From positions 1 through 64,000 of the forward strand of contig JANYDA010000034.1 in assembly GCA_025360005.1 (NCBI GenBank): a DNA stretch of 64,000 nt. Direction: 5' to 3'. Both the position numbers and the translations under genes were made by a program. The DNA comes from Fibrobacteria bacterium (GTDB taxonomy: Bacteria; Fibrobacterota; Fibrobacteria; UBA11236). The notes under the pieces were generated by a model. It saw only the letters and a program-made list of their open reading frames with translations. It did no database searches and was not told the DNA's origin. Positions 53,483 through 62,380 of the stretch are shown here, piece by piece; position 1 is the first letter of the stretch; every line of letters starts with the position of its first letter.

Positions 53483-55120
53483 ATGGGGAACATGATAGTG
53501 GCAGGTTGGTTGCGCTGGTCCGCGGCTATCGGCACGGGAACCTTGATCATTCTTTCCCTGCAACCGCTGGGGTCGTGCACTTACGAAACCGCTTTCACGC
53601 AACCGGATTCCAGCGCCGTAAAGCCGGGGGCCGGGCCGGTCGCCGCCGGCGACAGCGCGGGTTCCGGACATGTCCTGGCCTATACGGTAGACAGCGAGTC
53701 CGGGCGGGGCTGCCGGATAACGATCGATATCGGCGCCTGGCCGTCCGATGAACCCAAGATTTTCCAGGCGCCCGTATTCTATGCCGACAATCCGGTGATG
53801 CCCGCGCCCGGTTATAAGGCTGCGGATCTGACGGTACGGGACAAAGACGGGAACACGTTGCAGGCCCGGGACACCGTGCTCGCCGGCATCAACCTGGACG
53901 GCCGTTTCATGGTGCTGCCCGCCGCCGCGCGCACCCTATCCTACGCCGTGGATCTGGCGCCCCGCGATACTTCCCGTTTCGGCTTGCCCATCCCCAAGAC
54001 CGCCCCCGGCGTCGATCTCATCGACGGCGCGTATTATTTCATCCTGCCTTTGCTGGGCCGGGATTACGCCACCCAATGGCGCACCTCCGCGAAGTTATCC
54101 CTGGAGTTCGCCGCCATGCCCGGCCGCACCTTGGTGGGCACGGATGCCAAAATGAATTTCACCACCAATTACGAGCTGATGTTCGTGCGCGCCGCCTACG
54201 ATCCTATCAAAACCAGAACCTTCACCATGGCCAACCATGAGGTCACCGTTTACGCCACTTCCTCAGACACCCTGGATCTGGATAAGTTCGGCGGCCTTTT
54301 GGAAAGGTGCATCCGCCTCGTCGAGGACTCCCTTTTGCCGCTTCCCACGCATCGGTATTTCGTGGGGGAGAACGCGCAGTTCTGGGGCATTGAAGGCGTG
54401 CAAGGCTATTGGTTCAAGGCCGAAGCCGCCGCGCTTCCGGAAGTGCATGTCCATGAGCTCACCCACACCTTTGTCGGCATCTACCATTCCGATTATGACG
54501 ACCCCTGGTGGAAGGAAGGCGTTACCGATTATCTGGGCCTGCTGCTATCCGTCCAGACCGGATTGATCGGGGACACCGCTTTTGCCGCCAACATGCTTAC
54601 CCTGCGGGATACCCTGCCCGCGGTGAGGCAATACGCCCTGGCCAACCATTATGTCCGCAACCACCTGTTCCAGACCATGGACTCCGCCTTCGTAGAGCCG
54701 GCCGACGCATTGGGTTTCATCGGTCTGGTCTACGGCAAGGGGAGCCAGGCCGCCATGATCCTGGATCGTTACCTGCTGGAACATTCCGGGGGCAAAAAGT
54801 CCATCTACGATCTCATCCGCGACATAGTGTCTTCTTACGGGACGGCCTTCCATCGCTCCCAGTTGGAAGCCTCCGTGGATCGCTTGGCCGGCGGCAGCTC
54901 CTCCGTTTTCCTTGGAAATCTCCTGGATCAGGCCGCTCCGCTCGGAGCCGACAGCCTCGCGCATACCTATGCGGCGTTAAGGACCTTGGGGCGCTTCGGT
55001 CCCATCGGGGGCAAGGCCAAAATCGCCGGAGTCGATCCGGCCCCGGCAGGCGCCGCGAAGGCCTCCGCCGCTCCCGTAACGCGCCTGTTACCCGGAGTCC
55101 CGGCCGGTTCCAAGTTGTGA
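53483..55120 (+). CDS. Putative HExxH metallopeptidase-like lipoprotein
   Basis: A 545-residue protein; ATG 53483 (AAAGGT upstream) or 53492. Signal and possible lipobox (LIILSLQPLGSC). A gluzincin-like zinc site is visible at 'VHVHELTHTFVG' (H324, E325, H328) with a third ligand in 'DDPWWKEGVTDYLGLL' (E345), the spacing seen in M1/M61-type peptidases. The N-terminal 300 residues are beta-rich as in M61 proteins. It probably acts at the cell surface or in the periplasm; substrate unknown. It diverges from the Wzi-like gene. Confidence 0.7.
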   Translation: MGNMIVAGWLRWSAAIGTGTLIILSLQPLGSCTYETAFTQPDSSAVKPGAGPVAAGDSAGSGHVLAYTVDSESGRGCRITIDIGAWPSDEPKIFQAPVFYADNPVMPAPGYKAADLTVRDKDGNTLQARDTVLAGINLDGRFMVLPAAARTLSYAVDLAPRDTSRFGLPIPKTAPGVDLIDGAYYFILPLLGRDYATQWRTSAKLSLEFAAMPGRTLVGTDAKMNFTTNYELMFVRAAYDPIKTRTFTMANHEVTVYATSSDTLDLDKFGGLLERCIRLVEDSLLPLPTHRYFVGENAQFWGIEGVQGYWFKAEAAALPEVHVHELTHTFVGIYHSDYDDPWWKEGVTDYLGLLLSVQTGLIGDTAFAANMLTLRDTLPAVRQYALANHYVRNHLFQTMDSAFVEPADALGFIGLVYGKGSQAAMILDRYLLEHSGGKKSIYDLIRDIVSSYGTAFHRSQLEASVDRLAGGSSSVFLGNLLDQAAPLGADSLAHTYAALRTLGRFGPIGGKAKIAGVDPAPAGAAKASAAPVTRLLPGVPAGSKL

Positions 55121-55142
55121 AAGGACCGGATGAAGCGCCGAG

Positions 55143-57053
55143 TCAATCCTCGTAGCATTTCATGATGCCTTCTTCGATCCACTTGTATTCGCCGGCCATC
55201 ATGGACTTGGCGATCTTGTTGGCCTGGCGATCATCATTGTCGTTGATGCCGGCGAACAGGGCGTCCACGCGGCGGCGGGACTCCTTGCAGAAGTAGCTGG
55301 CCAGATGGACGAAGTGGGGATTGGCCGGATCCTTTTCATGGCGCAGCTTGGCCAAGGCGCATACGGAGGCCATGGCGAACAGCTCCGTGCCGATGTCGAC
55401 GAAGCGGCTCAGCAGTACCTGCTTGCGTTCCAGCGTGTTCTGGTACATGCCCATGGCGTGGAAGATGCTGCGCGCCAATTGGTGCGAGGTGCGTTCCACG
55501 AAGTTCATGTGCCGGGAAAGCTTGGGCCCGAATTCCGAATAGCCCGGGAACATGGAGGTATTGATCCATTGGGTGGGATACCACTTGCTGTAGAAGTTGG
55601 CCATCTTGAGGCCGGCCTTGAGCTTGCGGCCGAGGGGTACCCTCAGCATTATTTCCGCCGCCACCTGCATGTGCGGATCCATGGCCTCGCGCGCCAGGAA
55701 CAGATGCATGATTTCCGTGGTGCCTTCGATGATGCGGTTGATGCGGCAATCGCGCATCATGCGTTCCACCGGCACGGCCTTTTCGCCGCGGCCCTTGAGG
55801 GATTCCGCCGTTTCATAACCGCGGCCGCCGCGGATCTGCATGGTCTCGTCGATCATCTTCCACGCGGCTTCCGAGCAGAACATCTTGGCCATGGCGGCTT
55901 CGATGCGGATATCGTTGCCGCCTTTGTCTGCCATCGCCGAGGTCAGCCAGGTAGTGGCCTCCATGGCGAACAGGGTGGAGGACATGTAGGCGATCTTGTT
56001 GGCCACCGCCTCGTGCTTGCCGATGGGCAGTCCCCATTGCACGCGTTCGTTGGCCCAGTTGCGCACGATGTTCATGCATTGCTTGCCCATGCCCACGCAG
56101 GCGGCGGGTAGGGTCAGGCGGCCCACGTTCAAGGTGCTGAGCGCCAGCTTGAGTCCCTTGCCCAACCCCAGGATGATGTTCTCGGCCGGGACCTTCACAT
56201 CCTTGAAGCTGATGAGGCCGTTCTGGATGGCGCGGATGCCCATGAAATCGCAGCGCCATTCGGTCTTCATGCCGGGCGTGCCCTTTTCCACGATGAAGGC
56301 GGTGATCTGGGTGATTTCCTTGCCGTTCTTGATCTTGGGAGGCGTGCGGGCCATGACCACCAGGATGTCGGCCGCGGGGCCGTTGGTGCACCAGAGCTTC
56401 ATGCCGTTGATGATGTAATGTTTGCCGTCCGGCGTGGGCGTGGCCGTGGTGGACATCTTGGCCGGATCGGAGCCCACATTGGGTTCGGTCAGGGCGAAGG
56501 CGGAGATGGCGCCCTCGCGGAAACGCGGCAGGTATTTCTTCTTCTGTTCCGGGGTGCCGAAAAGCTTGAGCGGCTGGGGCACGCCGATGGACTGATGGGC
56601 GGAAAGCCATACCGCCGTGGATCCGCAATAGGACGCGACCATGGAAACCACGCGATTGTAATTGACTTGGGTGAGCCCCAAGCCTCCGTATTCCTTGGGG
56701 ATCTTCATCGCCCACAGGCCCATCTTGGTGAACTGGTCCAGCACCTTCTTGGGCACCTCGCGGGTGCGATCCACTTCGTCTGGGTCCAGGTTGGCGCGTA
56801 GATACTCGGCCACTTCTTTGCACAGCTTATCCCCGATGATCTTGTCTTCCGGCGTCTGTTCCGGGAAAGGCACGATCAGTTCCGGCTGGAACTTGCCCAT
56901 GAACAGGCCCCCGGCGAAGCTGGGACTTTCCCATTTATCTTCGCGCGAGGATTCGGCCACCATCATGGCCTCGGCCTTCTCCTTGGACATCTTGGACGTA
57001 TCAATCTTGATTTCGAATTCCGCTTCTTTTCCGTCCTTGGTTTCCGCGCTCAT
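55143..57053 (-). CDS. Acyl-CoA dehydrogenase, VLCAD/ACAD9-like
   Basis: A 636-residue flavoprotein from ATG 57053 (CGGAGGA upstream). Signature segments: 'GAISAFALTEPNVGSDPAKM' (FAD/substrate), 'TNGPAADILVVMARTPP', 'GMGKQCMNIVRNWANERVQW', 'QIRGGRGYETAES' and 'INRIIEGTTEIMHLFLAREA', the last with the region of the catalytic Glu. An extra C-terminal 170 residues (from about 465) match the long VLCAD/ACAD9/FadE12-type architecture. It oxidises acyl-CoA at C2-C3 in fatty-acid breakdown. No ETF or thiolase gene is nearby. Confidence 0.92.
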   Translation of the reverse strand: MSAETKDGKEAEFEIKIDTSKMSKEKAEAMMVAESSREDKWESPSFAGGLFMGKFQPELIVPFPEQTPEDKIIGDKLCKEVAEYLRANLDPDEVDRTREVPKKVLDQFTKMGLWAMKIPKEYGGLGLTQVNYNRVVSMVASYCGSTAVWLSAHQSIGVPQPLKLFGTPEQKKKYLPRFREGAISAFALTEPNVGSDPAKMSTTATPTPDGKHYIINGMKLWCTNGPAADILVVMARTPPKIKNGKEITQITAFIVEKGTPGMKTEWRCDFMGIRAIQNGLISFKDVKVPAENIILGLGKGLKLALSTLNVGRLTLPAACVGMGKQCMNIVRNWANERVQWGLPIGKHEAVANKIAYMSSTLFAMEATTWLTSAMADKGGNDIRIEAAMAKMFCSEAAWKMIDETMQIRGGRGYETAESLKGRGEKAVPVERMMRDCRINRIIEGTTEIMHLFLAREAMDPHMQVAAEIMLRVPLGRKLKAGLKMANFYSKWYPTQWINTSMFPGYSEFGPKLSRHMNFVERTSHQLARSIFHAMGMYQNTLERKQVLLSRFVDIGTELFAMASVCALAKLRHEKDPANPHFVHLASYFCKESRRRVDALFAGINDNDDRQANKIAKSMMAGEYKWIEEGIMKCYED

Positions 57054-57260
57054 GCTTATTTTCCTCCGCTGGTCTGACGATACTGGCTTGCCATTATCTT
57101 ACACTATTGGAATTGCCATGACCACGAAAACACGTTGGCTGATCGGCAATTACCGGCAAACCGGGCGCTGGCGAATCTGGAATACCGTCACCACCTGCAG
57201 GAGCCGGAAAATCGCTTGGCCCGGAATGAGCCCGGGACGGTAAAGCATCAATGAATTACC

Positions 57261-57461
57261 CTATCTGTGGCAGTTGGGAACCCAGATGGAGGCGATGCTC
57301 AGGACCAGGGCCAACGCCACGGAACCGATGCCGATGGCGAACATTTTCTTCTGCCCTTTTTCCAATCCCTGGGTGAAGATGAGCAATCCCTTCAGCGATT
57401 GTCCGAGCAGGATCCCGCCGAAGCAACTGAAGACGCAAACCAAGCTGAGCATGAGCAACAT
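57261..57461 (-). CDS. Small two-span membrane protein
   Basis: A 66-residue protein from ATG 57461 with AGGAG eight bases upstream. Two hydrophobic helices (LLMLSLVCVFSCFGGILLG and IGIGSVALALVLSIASIW) joined by a short charged loop (GLEKGQKK). No family recognised. The hairpin-rich region 57557-57632 lies upstream on its strand. Confidence 0.5.
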   Translation of the reverse strand: MLLMLSLVCVFSCFGGILLGQSLKGLLIFTQGLEKGQKKMFAIGIGSVALALVLSIASIWVPNCHR

Positions 57462-57556
57462 ATTTCGGGCTCCTAGTGGAAGTCCCAACATTATACGTTC
57501 TAAAAATACCGGGAACAACGATTCCGTGGGTGGAGTTGGAGGGGAAAGAGTCCGGT

Positions 57557-57632
57557 GAGGCGATGCCGACATCGTCTCGGCGTCGGTCGTAAAGAGTGGG
57601 ACCGGCCACCACTCTTTACGCCTTTATAAAGG
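57557..57632. repeat. Pair of strong hairpins plus a palindrome in an intergenic region
   Basis: Hairpin 1: GAGGCGATG (57557-57565), loop CCGA, CATCGTCTC (57570-57578), nine pairs with one G-T. Hairpin 2: CGTAAAGAGTGG (57588-57599), nine-base loop, CCACTCTTTACG (57609-57620), a perfect 12-base stem. A palindrome CCTTTATAAAGG follows at 57621-57632. None of these has a T run, so they are not standard terminators. Confidence 0.7.
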
Positions 57633-57653
57633 GGTGCACTTGCCTAATGGGCT

Positions 57654-57685
57654 AAAAAAAAAGCGGCCGGGAAACCCGAACCGCC
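57654..57685 (-). terminator. Rho-independent terminator of the tubulin-like gene
   Basis: Read on the minus strand: GCGGTTCGGG, TTT, CCCGGCCGC (imperfect stem), then nine T. It starts 40 bases after the stop of the tubulin/FtsZ-like gene. Confidence 0.8.
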
Positions 57686-57724
57686 ATGAGGATGCCCAAT
57701 ATGGCATTCCCTTCCTATGCATTC

Positions 57725-59029
57725 TCATGTCGCCGGAGATTTCGCCTTTTTGATTTTGACGTACTCTTCCAGGCTATATGAACGGTTTTCCAGGTCGAGG
57801 TCGGTCTCTTTGGCTTCCTTGGATTCCTTCGCGACGGGTTCGGACCGGTAGCTGGCCCCGCCGTTAACCGCTTCGCGGGAAAGCACGCTGGTATCGCTGA
57901 GACCCGGGGCCGGCGACCGCGGATCCGGTCCATTGGAAAATAGATCCATCTCGTCCAGGGAGGAAATGTCCAGGGTCGGCAGAATCTGGGCCAGCTTCTG
58001 GGTCAGGTTCTTACCTTCGGAGGACGCTTCCACCAGCATTTCCTGGAGCCTGACCGGGATGGTCAAGCGGCCCAGCATGGTGCTGATCCTGATGGTGGTG
58101 GAATTGGGCACTTCGTACAAGCCGAAATAGCAGGTAGCGCCGTTGGTTAGGGATTTGAATTCCTCTCCCAGCAGGTTCAGGAAACGGCTCGAGGTTTTTT
58201 GCAGGATAGCGGCGGGGGCATAGATGCTGATGGCGCCGCTGGCCGCGGTGGCGAAGTTGAAACCTTCCGCCATCAGGCCGCTGGTTTGCCAGATCTCCTT
58301 CAGACGGGGAAGGATATCGTCCAGGGTGTTGATCTGGGAGGCCGCCAACTCGGTTTCGCCGAAGATGAGAATGCCCTTGGACAGCAGCACCTTGCGGAAG
58401 TCTTCGTTATCGAAGCTGATCAGGCTCTTGGCGGAAAATTCCGTGGTGAGGGAGTTGAAATTGGAGAAGGTCTTGACCACGTAGTCGTTGGCCTCCGGAT
58501 AGAACGCGGAGAGGCTGCTGTTGGGGAATTGGTTCAGGATCTTGTTGTTGTCGACGATGATGCAAGAGTCGAAGTTCTCGCCCACGATGCGGTTGATGGC
58601 GCGCAAGGCGTTCACCTTTGAAAGCGCCGATTCGTCGTTGGTAGGGATGGTTACCAGGGATACGATGGGCAGGTTGAAGCGCTTCATCATATTTCCGAGC
58701 AGGGCGACATTGCTGCCGGTGCCTCCGCCCAGGCCTGCGGTGATGAGGATGGCGTCCGCGCCGGATACGAATTGCTGGATTCCGGCCAGGATGTTGGGGA
58801 GATGGGAGAAGATGGCTTTTTCACCGATGCGGGGATCCTTGCCGGCTCCGTCCGTATCATTGAGGGGCGTATGGATTTTCCGATTCTCGGGGATGTTGGC
58901 CAAGTCCTTGAGATCCAGGATGGAGGTATTCACCGCCATGCTGGGATATCCGTATTTGGCGAATGAGTTCGCCAGATTGCCGCCGCACTGTCCCAATCCG
59001 ATAACCGCGAATTTCAGTCTAGTCGTCAT
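57725..59029 (-). CDS. Tubulin/FtsZ-superfamily GTPase, not canonical FtsZ (TubZ/FtsZ-like)
   Basis: A 434-residue protein from ATG 59029 (GGGAG five bases upstream). N-terminal 'KFAVIGLGQCGGNLANSF' (residues 6-23) is the T1 nucleotide loop. The T4 signature GLGGGTGSN lies at 99-107, and a T7-type catalytic loop is seen at 'LISFDNEDFRKVLLSKG', where D207 and D210 align with the FtsZ DxxD and Ser205 replaces the usual Asn. 'YPSMAVNTSILDLKDLANIP' resembles the TubZ-type second strand. The tail from about 365 is Ser/Pro-rich and ends in a basic segment (SYSLEEYVKIKKAK). It should polymerise with GTP, but its overall sequence is far from normal FtsZ. It lies 170 bases downstream of sufU, with its own terminator. 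Confidence 0.75.
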   Translation of the reverse strand: MTTRLKFAVIGLGQCGGNLANSFAKYGYPSMAVNTSILDLKDLANIPENRKIHTPLNDTDGAGKDPRIGEKAIFSHLPNILAGIQQFVSGADAILITAGLGGGTGSNVALLGNMMKRFNLPIVSLVTIPTNDESALSKVNALRAINRIVGENFDSCIIVDNNKILNQFPNSSLSAFYPEANDYVVKTFSNFNSLTTEFSAKSLISFDNEDFRKVLLSKGILIFGETELAASQINTLDDILPRLKEIWQTSGLMAEGFNFATAASGAISIYAPAAILQKTSSRFLNLLGEEFKSLTNGATCYFGLYEVPNSTTIRISTMLGRLTIPVRLQEMLVEASSEGKNLTQKLAQILPTLDISSLDEMDLFSNGPDPRSPAPGLSDTSVLSREAVNGGASYRSEPVAKESKEAKETDLDLENRSYSLEEYVKIKKAKSPAT

Positions 59030-59199
59030 AGCGCTCCCATGGAATTGATAAGGTGGCCCAGCGTCGGCTGCCCTTGTTATAGGGGGTAAAGCTATTAAAT
59101 GCAATGATTTCCCGCCACCGGAAACGATTGCGGTTATGGGGTTTCCGGTTCCCATTCCCTTTTTTGAGACCTAATTGGACTCTTGGATGGCGAGGCGCG

Positions 59200-59655
59200 T
59201 TACCCTTCCGTGGTGGCGGATGGCTTTTTCTCCAGCGCGCCCATCAGGGCATGCCAGGCCAGGGACGCGCACTTGATGCGGGACGAATATTCCTTCACCC
59301 CTTCGAACAGGGTCAGCTTTCCCAGATGGTTCTCCCGGGACCTGGGATCGAACTCGCCCCGCACCATGTCATGGAACTCGGTGAAGATCTCCCGGACCTG
59401 CGCCAGGGTCTTGCCTTTGAGATAAGCCGTCATCATGGAAGCGCTGGCCTTGGAGATGGCGCAGCCATTGCCCTGGAAGCTCAGGTCCGCGAGAGTACCG
59501 TTCGCGTCCACGTTCGCGTAAACGGTGATGTGGTCCCCGCAAAGCGGGTTATGGCCTTCGCAGACCAGCGCCGCATCCGGGATGGTCCGGTAGTTGCGCG
59601 GATTCTTATTATGGTCCAGGATGACCTGTTGGTAAAGCTCGTTGCTTCTGGACAT
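59200..59655 (-). CDS. sufU: SufU-type Fe-S cluster assembly protein
   Basis: A 151-residue protein; ATG 59655 overlaps the sufS stop by one base. It has the conserved Cys residues of SufU: C39 in 'HNPLCGDH' (with D41), C65 in 'GNGCAIS' and C129 in 'RIKCASLAW'. In Firmicutes and others SufU is a zinc-dependent sulfurtransferase that accepts persulfide from SufS. Its place right after sufS fits this role and explains the absence of sufE. Confidence 0.93.
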   Translation of the reverse strand: MSRSNELYQQVILDHNKNPRNYRTIPDAALVCEGHNPLCGDHITVYANVDANGTLADLSFQGNGCAISKASASMMTAYLKGKTLAQVREIFTEFHDMVRGEFDPRSRENHLGKLTLFEGVKEYSSRIKCASLAWHALMGALEKKPSATTEG

Positions 59656-60956
59656 CAGCGGAACATTTCCCCGATACGCCTGAGCCCCTTGGCCAAGGCG
59701 TCCAGATCGGACGCATCGTTGTATGGCCCCAGCGAGGCGCGCGCCGTGGCGGGAACGCCGAAGCGATCCATGGTGGGCTGGGCGCAATGGTGGCCCGCGC
59801 GGATGGCGATGCCGTCCTCGTCCAGCAAGGTGCCGATATCATGGGGATGTACCCCGTCCAGGGTGAAGGATAGGATGGATCCCTTGTGGGCGGCGGTGCC
59901 GATCAGGCGCAGGCCCGGGACTTCCTTGAGCACGGCGGTGCCGTATTCCAACAACGCATGTTCATGCGCGGCGATGCGATCCAACCCCACTTTATTCAGA
60001 TAGTCCACTGCGGCTCCCAAGCCCAGGACTTCCACGATGGGAGGCGTACCGGCTTCAAAGCGGTGGGGGGACGCCTGGTAGGTGGTCTTCTCGAAAGTCA
60101 CCTTCATGATCATGTCGCCGCCGCCCTGGTAAGGAGGCATGCTCTCCAGCAAAGCCAGCTTACCGTACAGGATGCCTACGCCGGTGGGGCCGAACATCTT
60201 GTGCCCGGAGAAGGCGTAGAAATCAGCGTCGAGATCGCGCACGTCCACGGCCATATGCGCGATGGATTGGGCGCCATCGATCAACACCACGGCTCCGCGG
60301 CCGCCGGGACCGGACAGATGCGCCAGGCGGATAATCTCCTTCACGGGATTGATGGTGCCGAGCGCGTTGGAAATATGGTTCACGGCCACGATACGGGTGC
60401 GTTCGCCCAGGAGTTTCTTGTATTCCTCCAGCATCAGCGTACCGGTATCGTCCACGGGGATGACCTTGATCACGGCGCCCGTCATCTCCCCGATGATCTG
60501 CCAGGGAACGATATTGGCATGGTGTTCGATTTGCGAAAGGATGATTTCATCGCCGGGCTTCAGGAACTTGCGGCCATAGCTGTAGGCCACCAGGTTGATG
60601 CTCTGGGTGGTGCCGCTGGTATAGATGATCTCCCTTTCGGAAGCGGCATTGATCAGGGCGGCGACTTTCCTGCGCGTGCCTTCATAGGCGGCGGTGGCTT
60701 TTTCGCTGAGTCGATAGACGCCGCGGCGCACCGTGCCGTAGCTCTCCATGTAGAAGGTGTTCATGGCTACTATGACGGATAAGGGTTTCTGGGTAGTGGC
60801 CGCGCTGTCCAGGTAGCGGAGCGGCTGTCCGCCAAACTCGCGGTTCAGCACCGGGAAATCCCTTTTGATGTCCAACCCGGGATGGAACGCGGGAATGGAT
60901 GCTGCGCGGTCGGCCGGCGCGATGCCGGGACTGGAGGCGTCGCTGGGATTAGCCAT
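59655..60956 (-). CDS. sufS: Cysteine desulfurase SufS
   Basis: A 433-residue PLP enzyme from ATG 60956 (AAAGGAG upstream), overlapping sufD by eight bases. PLP lysine K253 in 'FSGHKMFGPTG', PLP-contacting 'SQIEHHANIVPW' and 'NHISNALGTINP', and the reactive C391 in 'IAIRAGHHCAQP'. It takes sulfur from cysteine and hands it to SufU for SufBCD. The N-terminus has an extra about 25 residues of low conservation. Confidence 0.95.
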   Translation of the reverse strand: MANPSDASSPGIAPADRAASIPAFHPGLDIKRDFPVLNREFGGQPLRYLDSAATTQKPLSVIVAMNTFYMESYGTVRRGVYRLSEKATAAYEGTRRKVAALINAASEREIIYTSGTTQSINLVAYSYGRKFLKPGDEIILSQIEHHANIVPWQIIGEMTGAVIKVIPVDDTGTLMLEEYKKLLGERTRIVAVNHISNALGTINPVKEIIRLAHLSGPGGRGAVVLIDGAQSIAHMAVDVRDLDADFYAFSGHKMFGPTGVGILYGKLALLESMPPYQGGGDMIMKVTFEKTTYQASPHRFEAGTPPIVEVLGLGAAVDYLNKVGLDRIAAHEHALLEYGTAVLKEVPGLRLIGTAAHKGSILSFTLDGVHPHDIGTLLDEDGIAIRAGHHCAQPTMDRFGVPATARASLGPYNDASDLDALAKGLRRIGEMFR

Positions 60957-62373
60957 GGGAAACTCCTTTCGCGGCCGCGGGCAGGCGGTTCTTCAAGGTA
61001 TCCAGCAATGCGCGGTCGAGCACGGCGCGGAAACCTTTTTTATCGGCCTTGCCCAGCACTTCCGCGATGAACGCGATGGTCAACAAAGCGCGCGCCTGGG
61101 CGGGCGGCAGCCCGCGCGATTCCAGGTAGAACTGTTGCGCGGGATCCAGCTTGCCGGAAGTGGATCCATGAGAACACTTCACGTCGTCGGCGTGGATCAG
61201 CAATTGCGGTTTACTGTCCGCGCGCGCCTCATCCGAAAGCATCAGGTTGTTGATGAGCTGATAGGCATTGGTCTGCTGGGCGTGCTTGGCCACGTAGATG
61301 GTGCCGTCCACGCTGGAACGCGATTGATCGGCCGCCACGGATTTGAACAGCTGGCGGCTCACGCAATGCGGAACCAGATGGCGGATGCGGATGAAGTTGT
61401 GGGATTGGCGGTTTCCGGTCAATACCGTCGCGCCGTTGATTTCGGCCTCGGCGCCTTCGCCCGCCAGGTCCACGGAAAAGCTGTTGCGCGTGAGCCTGGA
61501 TCCGGTATGGGCCGATACCGCCAACAGCCTGCTATTGCGCTCCAACCTGGCTGCGAGTTTGCGAAAATGGATATCGCGGATCAAGGTGCTTTCCCCGGAT
61601 CCGGAGGCGCCCGCCTCCAGGAATTTCAGGGAAGCGCCTTCGTCCAGGAGCGCGACGGTCTGCACATTCTCCATCGATCCGGTGGCGACGGCGTTGGCCG
61701 AGGTGGCCGAGTCCGCCAGAGTCGAGTGCCGCACCAGCAAGACGGCTTCCGAGAGCTTGGCTCCATGGTAGATGATCAACGAATCGCTGCGGACGCCCGA
61801 GCCGGTATGGAAATGCAGCAGCAGCAGGGGGCTCCCGGGAACCGATCCGGCTTCCACCTGGATCACCAGGGGATCACGGGAAAAAATCATCGCTAAAGAT
61901 GCGACCGCGTCGGTTTCCTGGGAGGCGATGAGCGCGAGCGCCGCACGCGCTTCTGCAGCCAGCTCGGCCCGGGAAAGCGTCGAGATGCGGAAACCGGATC
62001 CGGGCCGGGAAAGCTCCGGGTGATAGGTTCCGTCGATCAGCACCAGATAAGCCTCGGCCGCTTCCGCCACCAATTGCGATTCGATTTCGGCAGCCGCAGG
62101 CGAGCGGTCGCCGCTCCGTTCCGGCGCGCTTTCCGCGGGAGGTCCCAGGTGGGGCAGGAATTCGCCCACGCGGATGAAGGTGAAGTCCTCCGATCCGGAA
62201 TGCGGCAACCCGGTTTTACGCAATGCGTTGAACGCGGCCGCGCGGATATCGGCCAATGCTGCGGGCCCTTCCGCTATCCAAAGGGGGATTGCGGCTTCCT
62301 GCGCCGGCGTGATGGCCGGGCGCGGTTCTTCCCGCATAAAGCGGGGCTTATTGAGGATGGCGGTCTCTGTCAT
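60949..62373 (-). CDS. sufD: SufD, Fe-S scaffold component
   Basis: A 474-residue protein from ATG 62373, seven bases after sufC. The C-terminal half carries the SufB/SufD beta-helix core with 'IYVAKHAQQTNAYQLINNLM' and 'LLIHADDVKCSHGSTSGKLD' (the conserved H...K.SHG region), ending 'FYLESRGLPPAQARALLTIA'. It forms the SufBC2D complex. The N-terminal half is weakly conserved, as usual. Confidence 0.93.
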   Translation of the reverse strand: MTETAILNKPRFMREEPRPAITPAQEAAIPLWIAEGPAALADIRAAAFNALRKTGLPHSGSEDFTFIRVGEFLPHLGPPAESAPERSGDRSPAAAEIESQLVAEAAEAYLVLIDGTYHPELSRPGSGFRISTLSRAELAAEARAALALIASQETDAVASLAMIFSRDPLVIQVEAGSVPGSPLLLLHFHTGSGVRSDSLIIYHGAKLSEAVLLVRHSTLADSATSANAVATGSMENVQTVALLDEGASLKFLEAGASGSGESTLIRDIHFRKLAARLERNSRLLAVSAHTGSRLTRNSFSVDLAGEGAEAEINGATVLTGNRQSHNFIRIRHLVPHCVSRQLFKSVAADQSRSSVDGTIYVAKHAQQTNAYQLINNLMLSDEARADSKPQLLIHADDVKCSHGSTSGKLDPAQQFYLESRGLPPAQARALLTIAFIAEVLGKADKKGFRAVLDRALLDTLKNRLPAAAKGVSHG

Positions 62374-62380
62374 TTCCGGC

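Noticed and set aside
57118-57243. Short plus-strand frame starting MTTKTRWLIGNYRQ
   Set aside because: No ribosome site, Arg/Trp-rich random-looking sequence, and no supporting context.
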